DNA of 6,456 nt from Candidatus Cloacimonadota bacterium (GCA_023230245.1 JALNXT010000090.1:1-6456); one strand, 5' to 3'. Shown: positions 1 to 6,038, counted from the first letter of the stretch. Made by a program: numbers and translations. Notes: generated by a model not told the origin, from the letters alone.

Positions 1-431
1 ATTTGATAGGCTTATGCGCCAACGAACAAGACGCCATGGACGTTCTTCAGGACGTCTTTATAGCGGTGTATAAAAATTTAGACCGGATTGAGGACGCCAC
101 TGCCCTCTCCTATACTTACAAAATAGCGCATAATAAATGTATGAGCTTTCTTAAAACACGTTCACGCTCGATTAGCGTTGATCCCAGCTCCTTTGTAAAT
201 ATCCCTGATCGTCCCACTGCCGAAAAAGAACCTGATTATAAAGTGCTAAACGCTGCCATGGCAGAGCTGCCCCCCAAATTGGCAGCCGTTATTCAATTGC
301 AATACTACGAAAAACTATCCTATAAAGACATTGCGCTACAGTTGGGAATCAGCGTGAAAGCCGTTGAATCCTTGCTCGTGAGGGCAAAACGCATCCTTCG
401 CAAAAGAATCTTGCAGGAAACGAGGGACTAA
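1..431 (+). CDS. ECF-type RNA polymerase sigma factor, 5'-truncated by window edge
   Basis: This is an alternative (group 4, extracytoplasmic function) sigma-70 factor that would direct RNA polymerase to stress promoters. The first complete codon in frame is at base 3 and is a TTG read as Leu. The visible protein starts inside region 2, with the typical N-E-Q-D-A-x-D-x-x-Q-D-x-F pattern at visible residues 7-19. Most of region 2.1 therefore lies outside the window, and the TTG is not the real start. Region 2.3/2.4 follows at about 35-55, then a short linker (56-80). Region 4 spans about 82-136, with ELPPKLAAVIQL and the helix-turn-helix LSYKDIALQLGISVKAVE, then basic LLVRAKRILRKRI. No C-terminal extension is present. 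The gene is followed 56 nt later by a zinc-finger anti-sigma gene, the usual ECF partner arrangement. The promoter, likely autoregulated in such systems, is outside the window. Family assignment is very secure; the regulon is unknown. Confidence 0.95.
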   Translation, partial: LIGLCANEQDAMDVLQDVFIAVYKNLDRIEDATALSYTYKIAHNKCMSFLKTRSRSISVDPSSFVNIPDRPTAEKEPDYKVLNAAMAELPPKLAAVIQLQYYEKLSYKDIALQLGISVKAVESLLVRAKRILRKRILQETRD

Positions 432-487
432 TGAGTATCATAAGTAGGATCCCAAACGGGAATTCAAAAAGAAAAAGGAGTTGAACC

Positions 488-928
488 ATGAGATGCAACA
501 CTGCAAAACGCTACATAGACCTCAAGCTAGATGGCGAACTTAATCCCCGCCACCTTGCTAAACTAACCAAGCATCTGTCTTCGTGCACCGCCTGCCAAAC
601 TTGGCAAGCTGATGCCGAGATCTTGCATCTCATGCTAGCAATTGCTCCTACGCCCGAACCGCCTGCTTGGGTGCATGCCCAAATTATGGATAAAGTTCAT
701 CGTCTGGATACCAAACGCCCCAGTTTTAGTAAAAGATTCCAGCTTGCCACGGCTACAGCGGTGGTGGCGGTATTCTTTAGCTTTTGGGCGGGAGCGCAAG
801 TGGGCGTGAAGAGCTTTAAGAATCTGGATGAGCAAAACATTGCTCCCACCCTAGAAGTAAGCACGATATATTTTGGCGAAAACACCATTGTAGATAGCTA
901 CGACAGCATTGGAGAAACTGATGAGTAA
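488..928 (+). CDS. Transmembrane zinc-finger (zf-HC2/ZAS) anti-sigma factor
   Basis: This is a probable anti-sigma factor holding the upstream ECF sigma factor at the inner membrane; 146 aa. The N-terminal cytoplasmic part carries the ZAS/zf-HC2 signature H29-x3-C33-x2-C36, and Cys3 is available as a fourth zinc ligand. The context C-N-T-A-K-R-Y-I-D-L-x-L-D-G-E-L is typical of the family. A proline-rich linker (54-59) and a second helical stretch precede one hydrophobic segment at about 84-103. That leaves a periplasmic tail of about 40 residues, rich in acidic residues, which could receive a signal from the next gene product. The ATG is chosen because AGGAG (476-480) lies 7 nt upstream. The stop overlaps the start of the next gene by 8 nt. 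Family membership and gene order support the partnership; release by proteolysis or by a conformational signal cannot be read from the sequence. Confidence 0.92.
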   Translation: MRCNTAKRYIDLKLDGELNPRHLAKLTKHLSSCTACQTWQADAEILHLMLAIAPTPEPPAWVHAQIMDKVHRLDTKRPSFSKRFQLATATAVVAVFFSFWAGAQVGVKSFKNLDEQNIAPTLEVSTIYFGENTIVDSYDSIGETDE

Positions 929-1373
929 GCGCTGGCTGGCAATCCTGCTATTCATATCACTCAGCTTTAATTTAGCAGTGTTGGGAAGCTTTTGTTACTT
1001 TCGTATGTATGCACCGCGCTGCCATAATATGCATCCACAAGAGGATCATATAGGCCGAGGAATGCCCCGTCAGCAAAGATTTATGGAGAACGATCGGGAA
1101 ACAACCAAACTCCGTGAAAGCTTTAACAATACAAAAATCAACCTAATGCAAGAACTAGCTAAAGACCCATTGGACGAAGCTAAAATAGCAAGTATCATAG
1201 ATTCCTCCCTGATTGCGCAAAGCCGGCTCGAGCGCACTTTGGGCGGTAAAATTCTCGCCTACCGAAAATCCATGAGCGCTGACGAAGCCAGGGAACACTT
1301 CAACCAGCGTGTAAAACATATTCGAGAGCGTTCCCGACAAAAACAAAGATATACAAATAGGAGAAAACCATGA
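921..1373 (+). CDS. Membrane-anchored periplasmic metal-sensor-like protein (Metal_resist / CnrX-Spy-CpxP superfamily)
   Basis: A 150-residue protein with one N-terminal hydrophobic segment (about 4-27) with no evident cleavage site, so it is probably an inner-membrane-anchored periplasmic protein. Next comes a short potential metal-binding patch, C34-H35-N36-M37-H38, with H43 and M48 nearby. A long helical region follows (about 56-140). It contains the family pattern N-L-M-Q-E-L-A-K-D-P-L-D-E-A-K-I followed by an I/L-rich helix, as in Metal_resist heavy-metal sensors such as CnrX. H126 and H133 lie in the last helix, and the C-terminus is strongly basic. An in-frame TTG at 909 is possible, but the ATG at 921 is preferred: GGAG (911-914) sits 6 nt upstream and the anchor then starts directly with M-S-K-R-W. 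It overlaps the anti-sigma gene by 8 nt and the next gene by 4 nt, implying translational coupling. Role in sensing metal or envelope stress is inferred from family and context; the metal is unknown. Confidence 0.78.
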   Translation: MSKRWLAILLFISLSFNLAVLGSFCYFRMYAPRCHNMHPQEDHIGRGMPRQQRFMENDRETTKLRESFNNTKINLMQELAKDPLDEAKIASIIDSSLIAQSRLERTLGGKILAYRKSMSADEAREHFNQRVKHIRERSRQKQRYTNRRKP

Positions 1374-1942
1374 AGAAACTGATGATATTAGGAGTCGCAT
1401 TACTACTTGTAAGCAGCGTACTTATCGCACAACCCGCTGGCATGAAAGCAGCTATGCAAAAACACCCGATGATGATGAAGCAACACGATTGCATGGATAA
1501 AGGCATGGGCGGAAATAAAGAAATGGGCATGGGTATGAACATGGAATGCATGGAAGCCATGGAACTTACACCCGCTCAACAGAAAAAGTTTGCAGAACTG
1601 AGAACCAGCTTTATGAAAATCAAAAATACCCTCAGCGCAGAAATCGAAAACCTGAAAATAGATATGCGCACTTATATGAAATCTGAAAACTTCAGCAAAG
1701 CCAAAGAATTGAATAAAACCATCTTTACCAAACAAAACTCCCTCGCTGACGCCAGAATAGACATGATGGCAGCAATCACGAAAGAACTTACTCCCGCCCA
1801 AAAAGAAACCATGAAGAAAAACATGACTCAGAATATGGGACTTAAGCACCAAATGCAAGGCGGAATGGGCATGAAAGGCGGCATGGGAATGGGCAGAAAT
1901 ATGGACAATTGCCAGGACTGCGACACAGATAAAGGCAAATAG
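1370..1942 (+). CDS. Secreted methionine-rich Spy/CpxP-like periplasmic protein
   Basis: A 190-residue protein with a clear Sec signal peptide: K2-K3, hydrophobic 4-19, and likely cleavage after A20 (VLIA-QP). Two copies of the L-T-P-A-Q motif that marks Spy/CpxP proteins occur, at 66-70 and 140-144, bounding a helical core. The core is flanked by two methionine-rich arms. Residues 25-64 hold 13 Met plus H32, H39, C41 and C60. Residues 148-178 hold 9 Met, including the tandem G-G-M-G-M-K / G-G-M-G-M-G. A C-terminal C181-Q-D-C184 follows. In all there are 29 Met in 190 residues. Thioether clusters of this kind suit soft metals such as Cu(I) or Ag(I), so metal binding or chaperoning is inferred. 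AGGAG (1359-1363) lies 6 nt before the ATG, and the start overlaps the preceding stop (ATGA). A terminator follows. This is probably the effector of the sigma operon. A general chaperone role without metal is the alternative. Confidence 0.82.
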   Translation: MKKLMILGVALLLVSSVLIAQPAGMKAAMQKHPMMMKQHDCMDKGMGGNKEMGMGMNMECMEAMELTPAQQKKFAELRTSFMKIKNTLSAEIENLKIDMRTYMKSENFSKAKELNKTIFTKQNSLADARIDMMAAITKELTPAQKETMKKNMTQNMGLKHQMQGGMGMKGGMGMGRNMDNCQDCDTDKGK

Positions 1943-1978
1943 AGACACTACAAAACAACCTCCTCAGCAAAACACAAC

Positions 1979-2011
1979 AAAGCCACAGATATCCCAGTCT
2001 GTGGCTTTTTT
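1979..2011 (+). terminator. Rho-independent terminator of the sigma-factor operon
   Basis: A perfect inverted repeat pairs AAAGCCACAGA-type sequence with its complement: the core arms are AGCCACAGA (1981-1989) and TCTGTGGCT (1998-2006), extendable by two A-T pairs outward. The loop is 8 nt, TATCCCAG, and the 3' arm runs into a six-T tract (2006-2011). It lies 37 nt after the Met-rich gene and before the next promoter region, so it separates the stress operon from the phosphate transport operon. Confidence 0.92.
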
Positions 2012-2033
2012 CTATGGCTGCCTAAAAACCCTC

Positions 2034-2061
2034 TTGACAGAAAGGCACATGAATATTTGTT
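2034..2061 (+). promoter_or_regulatory. Candidate sigma-70 promoter for the DUF47-PiT-AEC operon
   Basis: A perfect -35 hexamer TTGACA (2034-2039) is followed after 16 nt by a weak -10, TTTGTT (2056-2061, 3 of 6 consensus bases). This would leave an untranslated leader of about 35 nt containing AGGAG (2095-2099). A second pair, TTGTGA (2060-2065) and TATATT (2083-2088) with 17-nt spacing, scores equally on hexamers. It would start RNA at about 2095, too close to the ATG at 2105 to leave a normal ribosome binding site. A promoter is expected here because a terminator lies directly upstream; which pair is used is uncertain. Confidence 0.4.
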
Positions 2062-2104
2062 GTGAAGGTTACTCCAGTTAGTTATATTGATATCAGGAGA
2101 TAAC

Positions 2105-2749
2105 ATGCCGCTAATTCTAAAAACAACACGTTTCATTGAAGCACAACTCGATACCTTTCTGGATATCGTGAGTGATTCAGCAATGACTTTCCAGCTTGCA
2201 ATGGACGATTACCTGCAAGGCAGGCTGGAACAATTTGAGGAAAGGCTTACCCAAATGCGCGATAATGAACACCGCGCGGATGATTTGCGCGTTAGCATTG
2301 AACGCTTCCTCTATGAGCGCACCTTGATCCCCGAAAACCGGGGAGATGTGCTCGCTATCCTGGAAAACACCGACGAAGTGATAGATAACATGAAGGATTC
2401 CCTCACCCAGTTCTCCATAGAAATGCCGGAAATACCAAGCGAACTGAATGACCTTTGGATGCAGACTACCAAGGCTTCCGTGGCAGCGGTGGAACAGCTT
2501 GTCTATGCCGTGCGTTCTTTCTTCCGAGATTTAGCTGCCGTGAATAACTATATCCACAAGGTTTACTTTTTCGAGCACGAAGCAGACAACATTGGCGAAA
2601 AGCTGCGGCGTTTGATCTTCTCTATGGATATCGAGCTTTCCCACAAGAGCCAGTTGCGTTTCTTTGCCATTCACATAGAGAAGATTTCGGACTACGCACA
2701 GGCTGTTTGCGATCGCCTCTCAATCTATACTATCAAAAGACAGCTATAA
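2105..2749 (+). CDS. DUF47 / PhoU-like Pit accessory protein
   Basis: A soluble, all-helical cytoplasmic protein of 214 aa, matching the length and pattern of the DUF47 (PhoU_div) family, which is typically encoded next to PiT transporters and thought to modulate them. Two PhoU-type repeats are visible, each with a metal-cluster-like E-x3-D: E55-H-R-A-D59 and E157-H-E-A-D161. The family-typical stretch between helices, P-E-N-R-G-D-V (76-82) then L-E-N-T-D-E-V-I-D (86-94), follows the first repeat. The ATG at 2105 is chosen over an in-frame TTG at 2087 because AGGAG (2095-2099) is 5 nt upstream and the TTG has no ribosome site. The gene ends 3 nt before the PiT gene, so the two are almost certainly cotranscribed. 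Binding to the transporter is inferred from the family association. It is not the classical PhoU of the Pst system, as no pst genes are visible. Confidence 0.9.
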   Translation: MPLILKTTRFIEAQLDTFLDIVSDSAMTFQLAMDDYLQGRLEQFEERLTQMRDNEHRADDLRVSIERFLYERTLIPENRGDVLAILENTDEVIDNMKDSLTQFSIEMPEIPSELNDLWMQTTKASVAAVEQLVYAVRSFFRDLAAVNNYIHKVYFFEHEADNIGEKLRRLIFSMDIELSHKSQLRFFAIHIEKISDYAQAVCDRLSIYTIKRQL

Positions 2750-2752
2750 GCA

Positions 2753-4243
2753 ATGATATTTGTTTACCTGCTTAGCGGTTTGTTTCTGGGCTGGTCATTA
2801 GGGGCAAACGACACAGGCAACATCTTTGGCGCAGCGGTGGAAACCCGAATGTTGAAATTCAAATCCGCTGCCCTTATCGCCGCCATCTTCATTGCATTGG
2901 GAGCAATCCTGGAAGGTAGCGGACCTTCCGGCACCCTGGGCAAGCTTGGTAGTGTTGATGCTTTGGGCGGAGCCTTCACGGTTGCCCTTGCAGCAGCAGC
3001 GACCATAACGGTTATCGTGCGCACCGGTATTCCCGTATCCACTTCCCAAACTATAGTAGGGGCCATTATTGGCTGGAACTACTTCTCACACAGGCTTACG
3101 GACTTCCGCAGCTTATTAACTATTGCCTCCAGTTGGGTTAGCGCATTTTTATTGGCGGGCTTAATTGCAGCAGGCTTGTATTACATCTTTCGTGACCGGG
3201 TTAACCGTTCCAAAGTGCATTTGCTGGAGCAGGATTTCTATACGCGTTTGGGCTTAATCGTAATCGGTGCTTTTGGTGCATACAGCCTTGGTGCCAATAA
3301 CATTGCCAACGTGGTGGGGGTTTTCGTCCCCGTAACTCCTTTTAAAGACCTCAATATCGGTGGATTATTTGTGTTAAGCGGGGTGATGCAGCTCTACATA
3401 CTCGGCACCTTATCTATTATTATTGGCATTTACACCTATTCCCACAAAGTGATGCGCACAGTGGGCAAAGACCTCTTTCAGCTATCCCCTTTAACGGCGC
3501 TTATTGCCCTTTTATCAGAGGCAATTGTGCTATTTATGTTTTCTTCGCGGGGGTTATACAACCTCTTACACAGTTTGCATTTGCCTACTATTCCTCTGGT
3601 TCCGGTTTCCTCCTCTCAAGTTATCGTGGGTGCGATAGTTGGCATTGGTCTCGCCAAGGGAGGCAAGAATATCCGCTACAACATCTTAGGCAAGATTTCC
3701 ATAGCTTGGGTGGCGGCTCCGGTTATTGCGTTTTTCTTTTCTTTTGTGGCGTTATTCATCATCCAAAACGTGTTCGAGCAAACCGTAAACATGGAAATGA
3801 GCTACGTGTTCGATCGCGTTACGATCACCGAAATTGAAAGGCAAGGATACGACACCAAGCACTTCTCTATGGTGAATGGACGCTCTTTCGAGAACGAAAT
3901 AACTCTGTTCAACGAGCTAAAAGAGCAGAGTAGCTTCAACCACGAAGAATTACTCGATATTATTCGGGTTACAGAAGTTCACACAATGATAGTGGATACA
4001 GAAATACTACAGAAAAAGGGCATGACAGGACGTTTTAGCGCAGAACAATGGAAAGCTTTAGACGAGCTGGATGGGCGCAAGTATCGCCATAAGTGGCAAC
4101 TGGCAGAAGATTTGGCTAACTTCCCATGTTGGCAGATAAGCGTTGATAAAACTAATCCCATAGAAAAAAACCGGAACCATGACATCAATGCCAATCTAGA
4201 TACCCTTTACCGTAGTTTTTATCTACCCAAGAAACCCAAATGA
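2753..4243 (+). CDS. PiT-family inorganic phosphate (anion) transporter with an unusual C-terminal extension
   Basis: An inner-membrane PHO4/PiT permease, expected to import phosphate with a cation, although the family also contains sulfate carriers. Both inverted-repeat halves are evident. The first has G-A-N-D-T-G-N at 17-23 and P-V-S-T-S-Q at 94-99. The second has G-A-N-N-I-A-N at 180-186 and P-V-S-S-S-Q at 284-289. A W319-V-A-A-P323 helix follows. The membrane part ends near residue 341. Residues 342-496 form a hydrophilic, charged extension that I cannot assign to any domain; typical single-domain members stop soon after the last helix. The second-repeat motif has Asn183 where many PiT proteins have Asp. 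No good Shine-Dalgarno precedes the ATG, only 3 nt after the DUF47 stop, so translation is probably coupled. The stop overlaps the next start (ATGA). Family is certain; substrate is inferred. Confidence 0.93.
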   Translation: MIFVYLLSGLFLGWSLGANDTGNIFGAAVETRMLKFKSAALIAAIFIALGAILEGSGPSGTLGKLGSVDALGGAFTVALAAAATITVIVRTGIPVSTSQTIVGAIIGWNYFSHRLTDFRSLLTIASSWVSAFLLAGLIAAGLYYIFRDRVNRSKVHLLEQDFYTRLGLIVIGAFGAYSLGANNIANVVGVFVPVTPFKDLNIGGLFVLSGVMQLYILGTLSIIIGIYTYSHKVMRTVGKDLFQLSPLTALIALLSEAIVLFMFSSRGLYNLLHSLHLPTIPLVPVSSSQVIVGAIVGIGLAKGGKNIRYNILGKISIAWVAAPVIAFFFSFVALFIIQNVFEQTVNMEMSYVFDRVTITEIERQGYDTKHFSMVNGRSFENEITLFNELKEQSSFNHEELLDIIRVTEVHTMIVDTEILQKKGMTGRFSAEQWKALDELDGRKYRHKWQLAEDLANFPCWQISVDKTNPIEKNRNHDINANLDTLYRSFYLPKKPK

Positions 4244-5148
4244 ACCCCTTTGTAGAAAAGATTATCCCGCTTATTCTGGCATTCTTTGCCGGTATCGCCT
4301 TCAAAAAGCTGAAGCTACTTTCTAAGGATGATGCGCCGGTTTTGCTACGCTTTGTGCTAACCGTTACCCTGCCCGCGCTTACAATTATTGCAATTTCCAA
4401 TGTAAAGCTGGTGGCAGATATGATTTACATCCCTTTCCTGGCGATTGCAGTGGTGATTCTGATGTTCCTTATTTCCAGCACAGTGGGCAAACGCTTAAAG
4501 ATGAGCCGCCCGATGTTTGGCAGTTTTTTGGTGGGGACGATGATCATGAATACCGCCTATTCCCTGCCTTTTTTTGCCGCAGCTTTTGGCAACGAAGGCT
4601 TGGCAAGAGCCAGCCTGTTTGATATCGGCAACACTTTCATGATTTTCACCTTTACCTATTACAATGCCATAAAATACGGTGAAAACAAAAAAACAGACAA
4701 GATTGATTGGGGTAAATTCCTACGCCTGCCACCACTTTGGGCAATGTTGATTGCCTTAGGCTGGAAGCTTGGCGGAGTGCAGATGGCACCCGTGGCACTC
4801 AATTTCTTAGACATGATCGGCCAACCCACCGTCCCACTGGTGATGATTGCTCTGGGCTTATATTTTGAGCCTAAAACGAACAACCTCGGGAAGGCACTGA
4901 TAGCCGTGTTTATCCGCATGGTCATTGGCTTGGGAATTGGCATTATCTTAGCGACAGTTTTGCATTTACAGGGCATCACACGTACCGTCGTGATAGTTAA
5001 TTCCGCGCTGCCAATCGGCTTCAACACCCTCATCTTCGCCAATCTGGAAAATATGGACAGGGAGTTTGCCGCCACTTGCGTATCTATCTCTATCTTTATT
5101 GCTTTGTTCTACATTCCACTGCTCATCTATTTATTCCGCCCGCTTTAA
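4240..5148 (+). CDS. AEC-family (auxin efflux carrier type) permease
   Basis: A 302-residue integral membrane protein of the Mem_trans/AEC family, within the usual 300-320 length. About ten hydrophobic segments are visible, in two groups of about five split by a hydrophilic loop (about 146-160). Recognisable family features are F-F-A-G-I-A (15-20) with a following K-rich turn, T-L-P-A-L (43-47), N104 to P110 in the fourth segment, P-L-V-M-I-A-L-G (199-206), and A-L-P-I-G-F-N-T-L-I-F-A (256-267) before the last helix. Bacterial members move organic anions such as malate or malonate, but the substrate cannot be read here. The ATG overlaps the PiT stop by 4 nt and has no strong ribosome site, so expression depends on the PiT gene. 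This links an organic-anion type permease to phosphate transport, which is not a standard pairing. No terminator is evident downstream. Confidence 0.9.
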   Translation: MNPFVEKIIPLILAFFAGIAFKKLKLLSKDDAPVLLRFVLTVTLPALTIIAISNVKLVADMIYIPFLAIAVVILMFLISSTVGKRLKMSRPMFGSFLVGTMIMNTAYSLPFFAAAFGNEGLARASLFDIGNTFMIFTFTYYNAIKYGENKKTDKIDWGKFLRLPPLWAMLIALGWKLGGVQMAPVALNFLDMIGQPTVPLVMIALGLYFEPKTNNLGKALIAVFIRMVIGLGIGIILATVLHLQGITRTVVIVNSALPIGFNTLIFANLENMDREFAATCVSISIFIALFYIPLLIYLFRPL

Positions 5149-5258
5149 TATCTCATCTTCCCTAGGTTTCGTTTGAGAAAAGCCGAAGCGGATGTTGTTA
5201 CAATTACAGAGGAACGGTATCCTGCGCAACCTCCCGACCCCTTCAGCCCTTCACTAAC

Positions 5259-6008
5259 TTATTTTGTATAGCTTTGGATGATGCGCTTCACTTCTCCACT
5301 GGAGATAAGCTCTTTTAGGCTTTTGCTAATAGTTTCGTTAATACTTCTTCCCTTTTGCATTGCGATGCCATAGGCTTCGTTAGTTTGGACAGTATAAACT
5401 ATTTTGATGGGGTTAATCTTTTCATAACCCGCTGCAGCAGAGTCATCAATAATCACAAAATCTACGTTTCCCTGCAGTAGCTCATTTATGGATTGTAAAG
5501 CTGAAGGATATTGTTTTATACTAGCTTTGGGCATCAGGTCTCTATCTACAAGGTTTTCCACCAAATACTCATATCCGGTGGTTGCAGCCAAGGTGCCGAT
5601 GGTGTATTTGCCGAAATCCTCAAATTTGTCTATTACAATAGTGCAATCATCCTTGGCAACAAGTACTTGGTTGGTAATGGCATAGGGAGTAGAAAAATCA
5701 TAGCGTTTTGATCTCTCTGGGGTAATGGTAATAGATGAGATTGCCATGTCTATCTTGTCCGAAGCAAGGGCAGAAAAAAGCGCATCAAAAGTCATGGGGT
5801 AGATCTCGATTTTTGTATTCATCGTTTCAGCTATTTTCCTTGCGATATCAATATCGATACCTACTAGCTGATCACCATTTTTATAGGAAAATGGCGGGTA
5901 TTCGGCACTTGTTCCTACTCTAAGCACAGTCTTACCCTGTTTGCCACAGCTAAACAAGGCAAGCGATATTAATATACTCAAAAAGATGATACGCACAGCT
6001 AGTTTCAT
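5259..6008 (-). CDS. Family 3 (polar amino acid type) ABC substrate-binding lipoprotein
   Basis: A periplasmic solute-binding protein of the SBP_bac_3 family, 249 aa and full length. The signal peptide ends in a lipobox L18-F19-S20-C21, so the mature protein is lipid-anchored. The fold signature G-I-D-I-D-I-x3-I-A-x2-M (50-63) matches the family-3 pattern exactly. It is preceded by V-G-T-S-A-E-Y-P-P-F (31-40), the usual first strand and aromatic binding residue. S-S-I-T-I-T-P-E-R99 supplies the arginine that normally holds the ligand carboxylate, and Y-D-F-S-T-P-Y (103-109) follows. V-D-F-V-I-I-D-D in the second lobe is the usual site for the amino-group contact. An amino acid ligand is therefore likely. 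GGGGAG (plus 6015-6020) lies 6 nt before the ATG. No permease or ATPase gene is in the window, so it is an orphan here. It converges on the AEC gene. Confidence 0.93.
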   Translation of the reverse strand: MKLAVRIIFLSILISLALFSCGKQGKTVLRVGTSAEYPPFSYKNGDQLVGIDIDIARKIAETMNTKIEIYPMTFDALFSALASDKIDMAISSITITPERSKRYDFSTPYAITNQVLVAKDDCTIVIDKFEDFGKYTIGTLAATTGYEYLVENLVDRDLMPKASIKQYPSALQSINELLQGNVDFVIIDDSAAAGYEKINPIKIVYTVQTNEAYGIAMQKGRSINETISKSLKELISSGEVKRIIQSYTK

Positions 6009-6038
6009 CGGCTACTCCCCGTCAATAATTGACTGCGC

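Noticed and set aside
1403..1948. Antisense open frame of 181 codons, rich in His and with a hydrophobic start
   Set aside because: It is the mirror of the Met-rich gene: ATG codons read as CAT (His) on the other strand. The sense gene has a signal peptide, LTPAQ motifs and a strong ribosome site, and the antisense frame has none of these.
2087..2104. Upstream TTG start for the DUF47 gene
   Set aside because: The TTG has no Shine-Dalgarno and would place AGGAG inside the coding region, whereas the ATG at 2105 has AGGAG at 5 nt spacing.
2012..2104. Riboswitch or Pho-box control element upstream of the DUF47 gene
   Set aside because: The leader is under 100 nt, has only a weak CACA/TGTG pairing, and I see no CTGTCAT-type Pho-box repeats.
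2764..3066. Antisense frames of 100 and 83 codons over the PiT gene start
   Set aside because: They mirror the Ala/Gly/Val-rich membrane segments of the PiT protein, with no independent evidence for coding.
4659..5075. Antisense open frame of 138 codons inside the AEC gene
   Set aside because: It lies wholly within a well-matched AEC permease, resembles no protein family, and has no ribosome site or neighbour supporting it.
5149..5258. Bidirectional terminator between the convergent AEC and substrate-binding protein genes
   Set aside because: The best pairing, GTTTCG with CGAAGC around 5166-5188, is short, contains a G-T pair, has a 12-nt loop and lacks a T tract in either direction. Nothing else is recognisable in this gap.
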